Source: Megascapheus bottae
Lineage: Eukaryota > Chordata > Mammalia > Rodentia > Geomyidae
NCBI GenBank assembly: GCA_024803745.1
Contig: JANJXV010000010.1
Span: 29,499,525-29,563,524, forward strand
Direction of reading: 5' to 3'
Length of the DNA stretch: 64,000 nucleotides
Shown here: one piece after another, positions 35,810 to 47,315 of the stretch
Layout: each line of letters begins with the position of its first letter
How positions within the stretch are numbered: the stretch's first letter is position 1
The notes under the pieces: model-generated
What the model was told of the DNA's origin: nothing
Database searches by the model: none
Seen by the model: only the letters and a program-made list of their open reading frames with translations
Made by a program: the position numbers and the translations under genes

Positions 35810-36165
35810 AGCAAGGGTTTATAATGACTGTTCTTTCTCTGAAGCAACTCTCTTGTGTCCCGTGGCTGTTAGAGAGCTGTATGGCACACGTACATATCAG
35901 GGGAACACATGTGCAATCTGTGAGGCCAAGCAGAACATAGTTCCTCCAAAATCGATGTCAGAGTAGGAGCTCTCCCTTTAAGACTGGAGCAATGTGACTG
36001 CTGACAGTAGTGTGCCAGCCTTCATGCAAACTGACACTCCTGGTATGGCTTGGGAGATTATAGCAATCCATCGAGGTTGAGCCCTGCAATCTCTATCATG
36101 TGTAACAGTGTCATGTCCCAGTTAAAGTTGGTTCCCAGAGGCTAGAGAAAATTCTTTATGTGTAA
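35810..36165 (-). other. GC-elevated segment upstream of the acidic ORF
   Basis: The sequence is visibly richer in G and C than the flanking intron and contains several CpG-bearing words. In minus-strand sense it leads directly into the ATG at 35809. It could be a 5'UTR-like segment, a decayed retrocopy or an old repeat. I cannot assign it. Confidence 0.35.
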
Positions 36166-36657
36166 CAAAATCAAAGGCAATCTTATCATAATGTAATATT
36201 AAAATCTATGTGATATTATAAACAGTAAAAAATCACATAAAATGAAATGATAGCAGTGGATTAATTTTCATGAAAACTAAAAGTGTTCATAACAAATCAC
36301 ACAGTTCTATTTGGAAACTGGATCCTACAGCAGATAAGTGGGGGTTTTTTTGGTGGGGAGGGGAGAAAGAAAGCCCTTATCATGTCAGTCATTTATAATT
36401 TACACAATTCCAACACTATGACAGAATGCACATACTAGGAGATCATATACTACCTTTATATGAGTATCATCTATGCCTTCATTTCTAACTTTTATCCTTT
36501 GTTTACCAGATATTTTTATCTGGAAGTCCCAAGTCAAGAGATTTTCTTCTAACTACAAAACCACCATTTTCTTTAAGCTTCCTCCACTGGAAAATGGCAT
36601 CAGAATTCTTTCATTCACTCATATTCCAACATTTAATTCCTTTGTGCGTGTGCATGC
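36166..36657. other. Unique intron sequence
   Basis: Nothing recognised. Confidence 0.45.
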
Positions 36658-36675
36658 ACACATACACACACACAC

Positions 36676-36764
<89 letters not shown>

Positions 36765-36772
36765 CACACACA
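36658..36772. repeat. Long interrupted (CA)n microsatellite
   Basis: About 115 bases of CA with a few TACA and AACA interruptions. His/Thr-rich frames across it are artefacts. Confidence 0.95.
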
Positions 36773-36962
36773 CCAGTCCTGGGGCTTGAACTCAGAGTCT
36801 GGATGCTGTTTTTGGCTTCTTTTCTTGAAAGCTAGTGTTCTACCACTTGATGCAACACTCCCCTTACAGCTTTTCAGTGGCTAAGATGAGTCTTCCGGGG
36901 TTTTTCTTCCCCATGAGCTATTGATTCACAGCTAGATGCGATTTTAACCTGCTCTCTGCCTC
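36773..36962 (-). mobile_element. B1/ID-type dimeric SINE, diverged
   Basis: On the plus strand it begins CCAGTCCTGGGGCTTGAACT, CTCAGAGTCTGGATGCTG and GTTCTACCACTTGATGCAAC, which is the reverse complement of the right half. It continues into a poorly preserved left half. The CA microsatellite adjoins its A-rich 3' tail. Confidence 0.72.
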
Positions 36963-37812
36963 ACTGCATATATTTGGACATTCTCATCTGTTCCTCCTAC
37001 CTATCCATCTTTTCCATTCCCATAGTCTATGTTCTACCCCCAGGTCACTATCTTTGGTCCACTAGCCTCCCCTGAATCCCTCTGCTTTGACAACTTTCCT
37101 CCTAACATATTGCACGTTGACATGTTTTTCAATGTAAACTTAGTTATGCCCAGAGTTTTTCAATAATTTTCTAAGGAATTGAAAAGGAAAAATCTGACAC
37201 TTTAAAGTTTGATGCCTTCTACTCTGGCCAAGCACACTGCCTCTTATCTGGAATAATCTCTATAGCACTTTTTTTAGACAACAGTACAGCCTTTAAATAT
37301 GCTAAGTGGGCCATGACTGCATATCAACTCTTTTGTGGTCCTTTAGCAGACCACAATTTTTAAAAAGAGTTTTAGTAGATTTTTAGTAGAATTTTTAAAA
37401 AATCATTTTAAAAAGAACATTTTCCCTCTATAAAGTACATCTATATATTTACTACAGAGAAACTGAAAAAATACTATAACATAATTTTCCAAGAAATGAG
37501 TAAGGTGAACAATTTGGTGAATAACCTTCCAGGGCCTTGATAATCCTTAAGTCTTTATATGTTTCAAGAATTCAATAGTAATAAATTGACAATTATTTTA
37601 GCAAATATTTAGTAGAGACAGGTATTTTTTCCATTCCTAATCTTGCAGCCTAGTCGGAATCAATATTAAAATGTACGTAAACAAATCATTTTATATGTTG
37701 ATCAAATACCATGGTAATCAGAACAAAAAACTAATATTGAAGGTCTCCTTTCAAAATTAAGAGAAAAGACAATTTGTGTGAAGGTGTTAAAACTAAAACT
37801 TGAAGATTAAAT
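36963..37812. other. Unique intron sequence
   Basis: Nothing recognised. Confidence 0.45.
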
Positions 37813-37902
37813 TGGATGCCAGATGCTTTGTGGCTCACGCCTGTAATCTTGAGTACTTAGGTTGCAAATATCTAAAGACTGGGGTTCAAATCTAGCCTGA
37901 GT
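37813..37902 (+). mobile_element. 5' half of a SINE split by the HMGB1 retrocopy
   Basis: TTTGTGGCTCACGCCTGTAA and GGGGTTCAAATCTAGCCTGA are the left half of the B1/ID-type dimeric SINE. The element stops at 37902 and resumes at 39077 after a repeat of AAATCTAGCCTGAGT. Confidence 0.85.
37888..37902. repeat. Target-site duplication of the HMGB1 retrocopy, left
   Basis: AAATCTAGCCTGAGT, repeated exactly at 39077-39091. Confidence 0.92.
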
Positions 37903-39076
37903 GGCTGGCTCCCGCTCTCACTGCCATTGCAGTACACTGAGCTCCCTAGAGACAGAGCAGGGGCAAATGAGAGCCGGATGGGCACCAAGCGACTCTGTGC
38001 CTCACAAAGGAAAAACTAAACATGGACAAAGGAGATCCTAAGAAGCCGGGAAGCAAAAAGTCATCATGTGCATTCTTTGTGCAAACTTGCTGGGAGGAGC
38101 ACAAGAAGAAGCACCCGGATGCTTGGGTCAACCTCTCAAGAGTTTTCTAAAAAGTGCTCAGAGAGATGGAAGACTGTCTGCTGAAGAGAAAGGGAAATTT
38201 GAAGACATGGCCAAAGCGGATAAGGCTCGATATGAAAGAGAAATGAAAAACCTACATCCTTCCTAAAGGGGAAACAAAAACAAGTTCAAGGATCCCAATG
38301 CACCCAAGAGGCGTCCTTTGGACTTCTTGTTCTGTTCTGAATATCACCCTAAAATCAAAGGGGAGCAGCCTGGCCTGTCTATTGGTGATGTTGCAAAAAA
38401 AAAAAAATCTGGGAGAGACGTGGAACAACACTGCTGCAGAAGACAAGCAGCCTGATGAGAAGAAGGCTGCTGAGCTGAAGGAAAAATATGAAAAGAATAT
38501 TGCTGCCTACCGAGCTAAAGGAAAGCCTGATGCAGCAAAAAAGGGGGTTGTGAAGGCTGAAAAGAGCAAGAAAAAGAAGGAAGAGGAGGAAGAGGAGGAA
38601 GATGAAGAGAATGAGGATGAATAAGTTAGTTCTAGCGTAGTTTTCTTCTTGTCTATAAAGCATTTAACCCCCCCCAACCCCGTATACAACTCATTCTTTT
38701 TAAAGAAAATGAAATCTAAGGCTGTGTAAGATTTGTTTTTAAATTGTATAGTGTCTTTTTTGTGTAGTTACCACACTGCCAAGTGTGTCTTTAGATGGCC
38801 CTGTCCTGGTGGTTTTTTCAATAGCCACTAACCTTACCTGGTACAGTACAGGGGTTGTAAATTGGCATGGAAATTTAAAGCAGGTTCTTGTTGGTACACT
38901 GTACAAATTAGTTATATATGGGGGTGGTAGTTTTTTTTAATCTTCAGTTGTCTGACACAGCTTATATGGAATAATTGTTGTTCTGTTAACTGAATAACAC
39001 TCTGTAATTGCAAAAAAAAAGTTGCAGTTGTTGACATTCTCAATGCTTGTAGGTAAATACAATTTTTTATTTAAAA
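37903..39076 (+). pseudogene. HMGB1: HMGB1 processed pseudogene
   Basis: HMGB1 is the abundant nuclear DNA-bending protein with two HMG boxes and an acidic tail. This copy has no introns, carries recognisable 5'UTR (GAGAGCCGGATGGGCACC) and a long 3'UTR (CTATAAAGCATTTAACC, ATTGGCATGGAAATTTAAAG), and is flanked by identical 15-bp duplications. The start is at 38022 ([20 protein letters not shown]). Frameshifts in box A near 38135 and after EMK near 38250, plus others before box B, break the frame. The last part ([15 protein letters not shown] to [12 protein letters not shown]) is in one frame and ends at 38624. The acidic tail is only about 14 residues and includes one Asn, whereas the normal tail is about 30. 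The poly(A) remnant is very short. It cannot make full HMGB1. Confidence 0.95.
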
Positions 39077-39235
39077 AAATCTAGCCTGAGTAGAAAAGTC
39101 CATGAGATTCTAATCTCTAATTAGCAAAAACCAAGAAATAGAAATAGTGTTGGTGCTCAAACAGTACAGCATCAGACTTAGACAACAGAAAGCCAAGATC
39201 AAGCACCAGTATCAGCCCCTGGAAAAAAAAAAGCC
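39077..39235 (+). mobile_element. 3' half of the SINE split by the HMGB1 retrocopy
   Basis: The half begins with the second AAATCTAGCCTGAGT, continues AGAAAAGTCCATGAGATTCT through a decayed right half, and ends in GAAAAAAAAAAG near 39235. Joined in order with 37813-37902 it makes one dimeric SINE. Confidence 0.82.
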
Positions 39236-39545
39236 AAAGTTCGAAAGCTGAAGAATCAAGAAGAGTCAGGTACATCCTAAGAAGCATACACACACAATGG
39301 CTTTGAAGTAGAACTGACTATGACTCAAAGAAGTGTAAAGTTCAGAGGTTGATGCAAAACAGCAGAGAAAAGGCATAGCAACACCAGTCAATGTCTGTGA
39401 ATTGTCTTAAGGATTTTTTTTTAAAGAGCTCGAATAAGGAAACCTCCTTTTTTCTACTCTGCTGAATAAAAGTTTAAGAAACAAATGGGAACTTATAAGA
39501 TAAATTAGAAAAATAAGTTTGTATGCCATAAGAAAACACAATTCC

Positions 39546-39754
39546 TTATTATCTGATATATTGTATATATGCTTATTTGGTTATTTGAAATAGGATAGGG
39601 AAGAGAGGAAAACAAGATGAGGGGCAGGGGGTGGAGGGAGGGAAATGGGGACCAAGACATGAGAAAGGGTATCAATGTTTGTGAAGTAATGCGCCTTCTA
39701 TCTGGTGAATATAATGTAACCCTTCTATTAATCACAATAAAAATATATGAAAAA
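39546..39754 (+). mobile_element. Short 5'-truncated L1 3' end
   Basis: About 210 bp of L1 3'UTR ending CAATAAAAATATATGAAAA. AAGAAAACACAATTCC before it (39530-39545) and AAGAAAATACAATTCC after it (39755-39770) are target-site duplications with one mismatch. Confidence 0.9.
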
Positions 39755-39809
39755 AAGAAAATACAATTCCAGAGAAATAAACTTAGATGAATAATTTAAA
39801 AATACTAAA

Positions 39810-40008
39810 TGGGGGCTGAGAGTTTGGCCTAGTGGTGGAGTGCTTGCCTAGCATGCATGAAGACCCGGGTTCAATTCCTCGGTACCACATACATAGAAAA
39901 AAAGCCAAAAGTGGTTTTGAGGCTCAAGTGGTAGAGTGCTAGTCTTGAGCAAAATAAAGCAAGGATAGGGCTCAGACCTTGAGCTCAAGCCCAGGACTGG
40001 CAAAAAAA
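39810..40008 (+). mobile_element. IDL-Geo SINE with target-site duplications
   Basis: The dimer is complete: an ID-like left half with B box GGTTCAATTCC, a right half from AAGTGGTTTTGAGGCTCAAG to CAAGCCCAGGACTGGC, and an A tail. AAATACTAAA precedes it (39800-39809) and follows the tail (40009-40018). Confidence 0.92.
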
Positions 40009-40018
40009 AAATACTAAA

Positions 40019-40329
40019 GGCCTTCCCACATAGTAAAGTAAATATTACTGATATACACCAGATAGTTATATATTAAGGAATAATTCCTTCTAAATAGACT
40101 ATGATCTCTGGCAATTAAACTCCTGTAATATAGAATATAAGAATGGTGAAAAAAATACAGTCATAAACAAGATGTCTTGCATATGTGAATTGTTTTGTTA
40201 AATGGCAACTTCTTGGTACAATTACTTAAAGATAATACTAATTTTTAAGTCAATATGTTGAGAGTGTGTATCATCTGATGACCAACCTAGAGTTGACTTG
40301 AAAAACAGATTCACTTTTTGAAATATACT
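40019..40329 (+). mobile_element. Mostly unique; decayed L1 tail at about 40150-40245
   Basis: ATTGTTTTGTTAAATGGCAA and TACAATTACTTAAAGATAAT match the old L1 3' tail also seen at 32640. The rest of the interval is AT-rich and unassigned. Confidence 0.5.
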
Positions 40330-41445
40330 CAAGTCACTATACAGTTCTTCATCAATAAAAGGATCATCACTACGTGATATCAAAGAGAATTCTTTTGGGC
40401 AGGGCGTGAAAACTGGTCAAAGTTGAAGGCACCACAGCATCTGACTTTGAAAGAACCACAACACTGCCTGGTTCTATAATAAAACCAAACACATAGATCA
40501 AAAGAATAGAAATCCCAGAAAAAAAATCATGCTTTTATCACCAACTAATTTTTACAAAGATGCCAGCAATACATAATGGGGAAAATCTCAGTAAATAATG
40601 CAGACAAAGCTATATATCTTTATGCAAAAGAAACATAATTCCTACCTCTAATTATATATATAAACTGGAATAGATTAGAACTTACAATGTAAGATATGAA
40701 ATTATGAAACTCCTAGAAGAAAACATGGCAAAATTACTACATGACATTGACAAGGGTCAGTGTGTGTTGGCAGAGGGGTCAGCACTAGTCTTGGTCTTCA
40801 AAGTATGAAGAATATACATAAATAAATAGTTTACATCAAAGTGAACAACTTCTGAAGGATAAAGGAAACAGTCAACAAAGGAAAGAGGTGTTCTAAAAAA
40901 GAGAAAATATTTTACAAGTTATACATCTAATAACTAATTTAGAAGAAACTCAATCAGTAGTCCAAACTCCACAATAATCTAGTTTTTAAAATAGGCAAAA
41001 AGATCTTTACAAATGTTTTCTAGATAAAACATAGAAATGGATATCAAGTACATATAAATATGACCAATATTACTATCCTGGAAGTTCAAGTCCTGGAAGT
41101 TAAAACTTCACTATAGGTAGACTACCTATTATCAAAACAGCAAACAGTAAATCTTAGCCAGGAGGTGGACAAAGGAGAATTGTTAGAAATTATTTGTGGG
41201 AATGTAACTAAGTATAGCCATTAGAGGAAAAAAAAGGATGAAAATTTCTCACAGATTTAGAAGTGCTATATGATCTAGCAATCTACTATCATAAATTTAT
41301 CAAAAATGAAATCAGTATGTCAAAAATACATTTATACTTCCATGTTGAATACAGCACTATTTACAGTAGCCAACATATGAAAACAACCAAAATATCCGTC
41401 AGTAGATGAATGGATATAAGAAAATCTAATATATATAAACAATGG
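40330..41445 (+). mobile_element. Ancient L1 ORF2 fragment
   Basis: Landmarks of ORF2 in order, much decayed: CTGGTTCTATAATAAAACC, AATACATAATGGGGAAAATC, ATTATGAAACTCCTAGAAGA and ACAGCACTATTTACAGTAGC followed by CAGTAGATGAATGGAT. No open frame survives. Confidence 0.75.
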
Positions 41446-41580
41446 ATTCCTCCATACCAAATACATAGAAAAAAGTCGGAAGTGGTGCTGAGGCTCAAGT
41501 GGTAGAGCTCTATCTAGCCTTGAGAAAGCCCAAGAACAGTTCTCAGGCCCTGAGCTCAAGCCCAGGACTGGGAAAAAAAA
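41446..41580 (+). mobile_element. 5'-truncated IDL-Geo SINE
   Basis: The copy begins late in the ID-like half (TTCCTCCATACCAAATACAT) and carries the full right half to GCTCAAGCCCAGGACTGGGA plus an A tail. It is inserted at the end of the ancient L1. Confidence 0.88.
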
Positions 41581-41811
41581 TCAATCAATAGAAACAATTT
41601 AAGAATTTTTGCACATTAAAACTTTGTCTGCCTGGTCCACACATGTCAATACACAGATATAAAGCACTAATCTTAAATAATTTAATGGCAATATTGTGAT
41701 ATAGTTACACTGAGATCATCCACAAATATCTGCAGCTTAAATGGCCTAAAATCAATTGTTTCAATGTATCAAGAGTTTCTACAGTTGGACAAAATTGTAA
41801 AGAATATCTCC

Positions 41812-42265
41812 TTTTAAACATAGGCCCAAGGGTTTCCCTCATATGTCATAATCAGCAGAAACCTGGGCTCTCCCAGCAAAGATTTACAATAGAACAAAAC
41901 CTAGATATATAAGGTCATATAGGTTGATTCTAAATAAAAGGACCTCCAGGATATAAAAACAAAAGCCATATAATGAGTGATTGTTGTCCTTAATGTACTA
42001 TGTTATCTCTCATCTCTTTTGCTGTCCCTTGATTATCTCATATTGTTACAGTATTTCACCTTGTTATCTGATATATTGTATATATGCTTATTTGGTTATT
42101 TGAAACCGGATACAGAAAGGGGAAAACAAGATGAGGGGCCTGGGTTGGGGGAGGGAAATGGGGACCAAGACATGAGAAAGGGTATCAATGTTTATGAAGT
42201 AATGAACCTTCTATCTGGTGAATATAATGTAACCCTTCTATTAATTACAATAAAAATATACAAAA
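41812..42265 (+). mobile_element. 5'-truncated L1 3' end with target-site duplications
   Basis: The copy has ORF2 tail and 3'UTR ending AATTACAATAAAAATATAC. AAAGAATATCTCC occurs at 41799-41811 and again at 42266-42278. A 108-codon frame inside (41977-42303) is not an L1 gene. Confidence 0.9.
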
Positions 42266-42278
42266 AAAGAATATCTCC

Positions 42279-42663
42279 CTTTAAATGGAGCAAAAATATA
42301 TGAATATATAATTAGTCTATAGCTAGAGAAAAGAAAATGTCATTATATTGCTTTAAAGTAGTTCTACAAGAGGGTTTCAGTTCAGCATGTTAATTCATGA
42401 GTACAATGCATCTTGATCAATATCGTTCCCTCCATCCTCCTCTCCTTGTCTCTCTATCCTCACTCCACCTCTATTCTCATTATCTGGTTCCAAACAACGA
42501 CCTTTAAACCTAGGAAAACTATAAGTTACAAGCATAGTGAGAGATCCATAAGCCTATGAGTAGACTGCTGGCAGGAGTAAAATCCAGTGCAAAATTTTAC
42601 AGATAATTCATTGCTATTCATCTAAATTTTGTTGCAATAAATCATCACAGGGAAAGTAACACT
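42279..42663. other. Unique intron sequence
   Basis: Nothing recognised. Confidence 0.45.
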
Positions 42664-42765
42664 GAGGAAGTGACACTGTGGCGCAAGGGATAGGGCAGTA
42701 GCCTTGGACTGAAGAGCTCAGGGACAACTCCCAGGCCCAGAGTTCAAATCCCACGACTGACAAAA
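42664..42765 (+). mobile_element. SINE fragment (right monomer)
   Basis: TGACACTGTGGCGCAAGGGA and AAGAGCTCAGGGACAACTCC, then an A/T-rich tail. This is the right half of the B1/ID-type dimer. Confidence 0.82.
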
Positions 42766-43021
42766 TTTAAAATAAATAAATAAGCAACTATAAAACATAT
42801 ATTTAAAAAAGAAAGGGAACACTGAAAAGACTCTACTATAGCATTCCATTTAGTAATAACATTAATGATTGTATCATTGATTCTATACATTTTTTGTGCA
42901 ATAAAAAGGAATAATTCTAAATCATACAAATCACACATATATAATGATAAGGCTATCTTAAGTGGGAAGAGTATAACGCAGGGCATACATATATACTATT
43001 ATTTGTGTAATACCCACACTA

Positions 43022-43024
43022 ATA

Positions 43025-43083
<59 letters not shown>

Positions 43084-43090
43084 ACACACA
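43022..43090. repeat. (CA)n microsatellite
   Basis: About 70 bases of CA with two TA interruptions. Confidence 0.95.
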
Positions 43091-43711
43091 AACTTTGACC
43101 ATTGTAATGTATTCGCTTTTTCTGGCTGCTATTAAAAACTCATTTAGGGAAGTAAAAGTGTAGTTTGGCTAAGAAAAAGAGTAATTTTTATACCTTTTGA
43201 ATTTTCCATGTAGCATTTGAATTACGTCTTCACAATAAGTATTTTCTTTAAAAAACAAACCAAGAAACAACAACACAAAGCATGAAATGATAGCAGTTGA
43301 CTCATTGACTGATTTCTGTGTAAGTAGGCTGGTAAAGTATTTTATAGTCCCCAGAGGTCTTTCATGTTGACAGGATGGTCATCTGTTTCTGTCTGCTCCT
43401 TAATCTTTGCAGCAAAATCATTCCCAGCTATTGAAGATGGAGCCAACTTACACTGGTATAGCTTGAATATACTAACCCGTTCCTAGCTTAGCAGGTAGAA
43501 GTAAAAACATCTGACACAATATCCTCCAGTGTCACTTACAACATTGCCTTTTGCCCTCGTTTCATTGGCAGGAGTCACTGGAACTAGATGACACACTAGG
43601 GATGGTATTTTTTTTTTTAGCAAGGACATCTACTTCTTAATAACTTTGCCAACCATATGAGTGTCAGTTTGGATATCTTAGAATGCTTAATGTCTAAAAA
43701 TACACTTTGGG
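43091..43711. other. Unique intron sequence
   Basis: Nothing recognised. The 43400-43600 part is slightly GC-raised. Confidence 0.45.
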
Positions 43712-43950
43712 CCAGCTGCACTGGCTCACACCTGTAATCCTAGCTACTTAAGAGGCTGAGATCTGAGAATGAAGGTTCAAAGCCAGCTTGGGTACTAACA
43801 TCTGTGAGACTCTTATCTCTAATTAATCACCAGAAAACTGGGAGTGGTGCTGTGGATCAAAGGATAGAGTGCTAGCCTTGATCTAAAGAGCTCAGGGACA
43901 GCACCCAGGACCAGAGTTCAAACACCATGACTGACAAAAACCACAACAAC
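43712..43950 (+). mobile_element. B1/ID-type dimeric SINE
   Basis: GGCTCACACCTGTAATCCTA and CTTAAGAGGCTGAGATCTGA (7SL-like), GTGAGACTCTTATCTCTAAT (linker), then GAGTGCTAGCCTTGATC and CTCAGGGACAGCACCCAGGA, and an A-rich tail. Confidence 0.9.
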
Positions 43951-44369
43951 AAAAAGTATTCTTTGGTATAGAGACTTTTCACACAACAATGCCATATGTA
44001 TATACACATAACAATTAACTCCTCAATTTAATATGGCTCTGAAATTATCTTCTTATTTTTTATATTAGACATGAAGAGAGACATTTTCTTTTTCATAACT
44101 ATTTTCCATAATATAATCACATATGGCACATTAACCATACATATTAAATAATATTCTTTTTTTTTCTATTGAAAGAGGAAAACCTATTAGTTGAAAGTGC
44201 TGATTTGAGTATTACTTATCTAGGCCTAAATACTAGAAATACCACTAATTAGATGTGTGATCCAGAGTCAGATCTTTAAACCCTCTGCTTATGAATTTTC
44301 TTATTTAAAATTAGGTAATAATATTTAGCATGGTGAGTATGTGAAGAAAAATGAAATTGATATACAAAA
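43951..44369. other. Unique intron sequence
   Basis: Nothing recognised. Confidence 0.45.
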
Positions 44370-44610
44370 GAGAGCCTAAAGAGGAAAAACAAGATAATGA
44401 GACAAAGGGCAAAGGATGAACCTGTGTATGAGCAATATTCACAGGAAAATATGTTGGAAACCAACTTTACAACTTGGGTGGGGTCGGGGGGAGGGAAAGT
44501 AGGACACAAACATGGGAAGGGGTAACAATGTTCAAGAAGTAATATACTCACTACCTTAAGAATGTAAATCGCTATACATCATTCTGATAATAATATAATA
44601 AAATATAAAA
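44370..44610 (+). mobile_element. Old L1 3' end
   Basis: Same older 3'UTR variant as at 11553: ACAACTTGGGTGGGGT, CATGGGAAGGGGTAACAATG, CAAGAAGTAATATACTCACT, ending AATAAAATATAAAAATG. Confidence 0.78.
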
Positions 44611-47069
44611 ATGCAAAAAAGAAAAAGCCTATGTCATGTCTGGCATACAACATCACTTAACAAACATTACACATTATTATTTCATTCATGTTTATTAAGA
44701 TAGCAGGTCTAACTATACTAGTTTTCATTCATGCTTGCTTTCCCACTGATACAGTAACAAACCTGTTATGCCTCTTTTGACTAATCTGGATAATTCTTCA
44801 AGGATCAGTGGACATCTCTTTATAAATCCTTTTGATGTTTATACAAAAAATTCTTTATGTATAATCAAGGAATTTAGATTAAATTGTGGACATTTTCTGT
44901 CATAATCTATCATCTGAAACCAACAGAAATGAATGAAAATGGCCTTTGCTATACTACAGAAGTAGCTGACAATTTCTGATGCGCATTCATCTACACAATT
45001 AAGTCATTCATTACCAGGTATAATCAAATAAATAAAAGACACCTACCTTCATTTCAATTTCAGGCAAATAAAAAGTATTTTTAAGTATAAGTGTATACCA
45101 AGTAAAAACATAGGACAAAGTCATTATTTCTCTAAAATTCACTTTTAACCAGTTAACCTGCATTTTACCAAGTTCCTGAATACAGACCCTGAGCTACTAG
45201 TCCTATAGAGCTAAAAAGGATAAAATTAATACCCTCAGGGAGTTTACAGTCTAGGAAGGAAGGCTAATACTTGACAGTGTGATCTGGTTGTTAGGTTGAA
45301 TCCCCTGGTACTGCTCCAATCCCCAAGAGGAGATGCATGGGTGAGACATAAGGGTCAGCAGTACAGGGGAAAATGTAACAGATGAGATCGCTAAGAGCTG
45401 GTATGCATATAAAAACTACTTGACAGAGAAAATGAAGTGGTAGCCCTGTCACCAGAACAGACTGCCAAGATATCTATAACCAACAGAAAATGCTTCTTAA
45501 TGGCTGGTGTGCTGACAACAAATAGGTCTGACTCTTTTGAGAGGGCAATGAGCCTATATGAAGCACTGGAAATAATACATGTCTCTGTGCTGACCACATG
45601 AGTGTCAAAAACCTGCACAGATTCTTTTAGCACATTTTTAAGTCCATGTCAAATCTCTGAAAAGGAGAACAAAAAAACAAGACTAGTGGAAGCAGTGAAA
45701 AAAGCCAATATGTTTCCTAGCCTTCTGGGTTTATTATTTTGTTTCCTTTTGTGTTGTTAAGAAACTGAAATGAATTGTTAGAGTAAAACAATTTAAACCT
45801 CCTAGATAATTTTAAGAGGAATACTACTTAAATGTAATGGTGACAATACTACATGGACAAATAAATCTTGTATACTATGGCTCTCAGGATCCCCTCTTGC
45901 AATGGTATTTCAGTTCCTATAACTCTAATGGACAAATAGGAGATATTTGAAAAATGTTCTAAAACACACAATGAAGATTACATTTCACATAAACTAATAT
46001 AAAAAGACCATGCCTAATGTGTGATGTCTAAAATAGTTGTTATATGGCTCTTTGAAGAATTTGGCTATCCCAAAACAAATGAAAAGACTGAAGTTCTGAG
46101 AAGTTCAAGGGTTTACTTGGAATCATATACCTAAAGAGAGGCAGCGCTGACATTTAACTCTTTGACTCTCAGTGTTTATAATCTTACACTAATTATGTTG
46201 TGTTCCCTCCCGTGCAATAACCTTTCTCTGCCAGTTCTTCTACTGTGTCCAAAGAACATTCCTCCCTGGAGCTCATTTGACTTGCTCATACATGCTGTTT
46301 AACAGTATTGATCTGTCAATCACATTTTCCTCACGATAACTCCACTGTTGTATGAAACAATACTTATTGACAGCTTCCTGCCACTTTTATGATTTTATGC
46401 TTCTATACCCACAAGGGGAAGATGATGTGGTTCAGGCCTTAACTAAAGTGCTTAACTGAAGTTTTCTTACCAGGAACAAAAATGGAAACTATGCTACAAA
46501 TAACTTAATGACTTAACAATGATAGTTGCAGACTACATCTCCAATGGCTTAAAGGAAAGCATTTAATAAATGCCATTGTACTTTAATAAAGCACCATACT
46601 GTTTAATAGACATGTAAAGATCACATTGCAAATAACCTGCTAATTAAATAATGTCATGGTGAAACTTTTAATAATGTTAATTAAAGTATCTAGTGATTTT
46701 AATTATGTGAAGAGACAACATTAAGTCTGAAACTAACCAATACCACATCTCTTCTTAATCAGAAACTTGAGAAATATCATATCCTGACCTGAAAATCATA
46801 GCAGTTTGGTACTTTGTAGGAGATGAATCATTTCACATGACCTAGTACATTCTGGATTATTTTCTTTCATCTTCCCCACGATTGTGGACTGACATCTTTT
46901 ATGAACAAAACAGAGGGCAGGGGAAAAGACAAACACACCAGACCTAGCATGCAACGGAACATAACTTAATGAAATGTTCAGTGGTATGCCAAGAATACAA
47001 AGGAGCAAATGGCATTCTCTTTTTGGGGAGCACACTAACAACAGCCTTTCTGTAATAACAGAAAAAGAA
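44611..47069. other. Unique intron sequence
   Basis: About 2.5 kb with no recognisable exon, SINE or L1. Small frames at 45391-45633 and 46796-47041 (minus strand) lack motifs. Confidence 0.5.
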
Positions 47070-47315
47070 AAGTGGCGCCGGTGGTTCGTGCCTGTAATAC
47101 TAGTAACTCAGGAGGCTGAGATCTGAGGATTGCAGTTCAAAGCCAGGCCAGGCAAGAAAGTCTGTGAGATTCTAAACTCCAATAAATAAGTCAGAAGAAG
47201 CCAGAAACAGTGCTGTGGCTCAAGTGTTCGAGTGGTAAAGCTCTATCCTTGAGCACAAAGAAGCTCAGGCACAGCACCTCAGCCCTGAATTTAAGCCTCA
47301 GAATTGGCAAGAAAA
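47070..47315 (+). mobile_element. B1/ID-type dimeric SINE
   Basis: GTGGCGCCGGTGGTTCGTGC, AACTCAGGAGGCTGAGATCT, AGTCTGTGAGATTCTAAACT, then a right half with TGTGGCTCAAGTG and AGCTCAGGCACAGCACC, and a tail. Confidence 0.88.

Noticed and set aside
36473..36884. His/Thr-rich frames of 96-120 codons
   Set aside because: Translation of a CA microsatellite.
38298..38624. 108-codon plus-strand frame that looks like an HMG-box protein
   Set aside because: It is the tail of the HMGB1 processed pseudogene. The first 40 or so residues are out-of-frame translation and box A is separated by frameshifts.
43435..43600. Possible further PRKG1 exon in a GC-raised stretch
   Set aside because: No frame matches the kinase, and no paired acceptor and donor enclose an open segment.
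45391..47041. 80-codon minus-strand frames as small genes
   Set aside because: No motif, no compositional bias and no splice or promoter context. Frames of this length are expected by chance over 64 kb.
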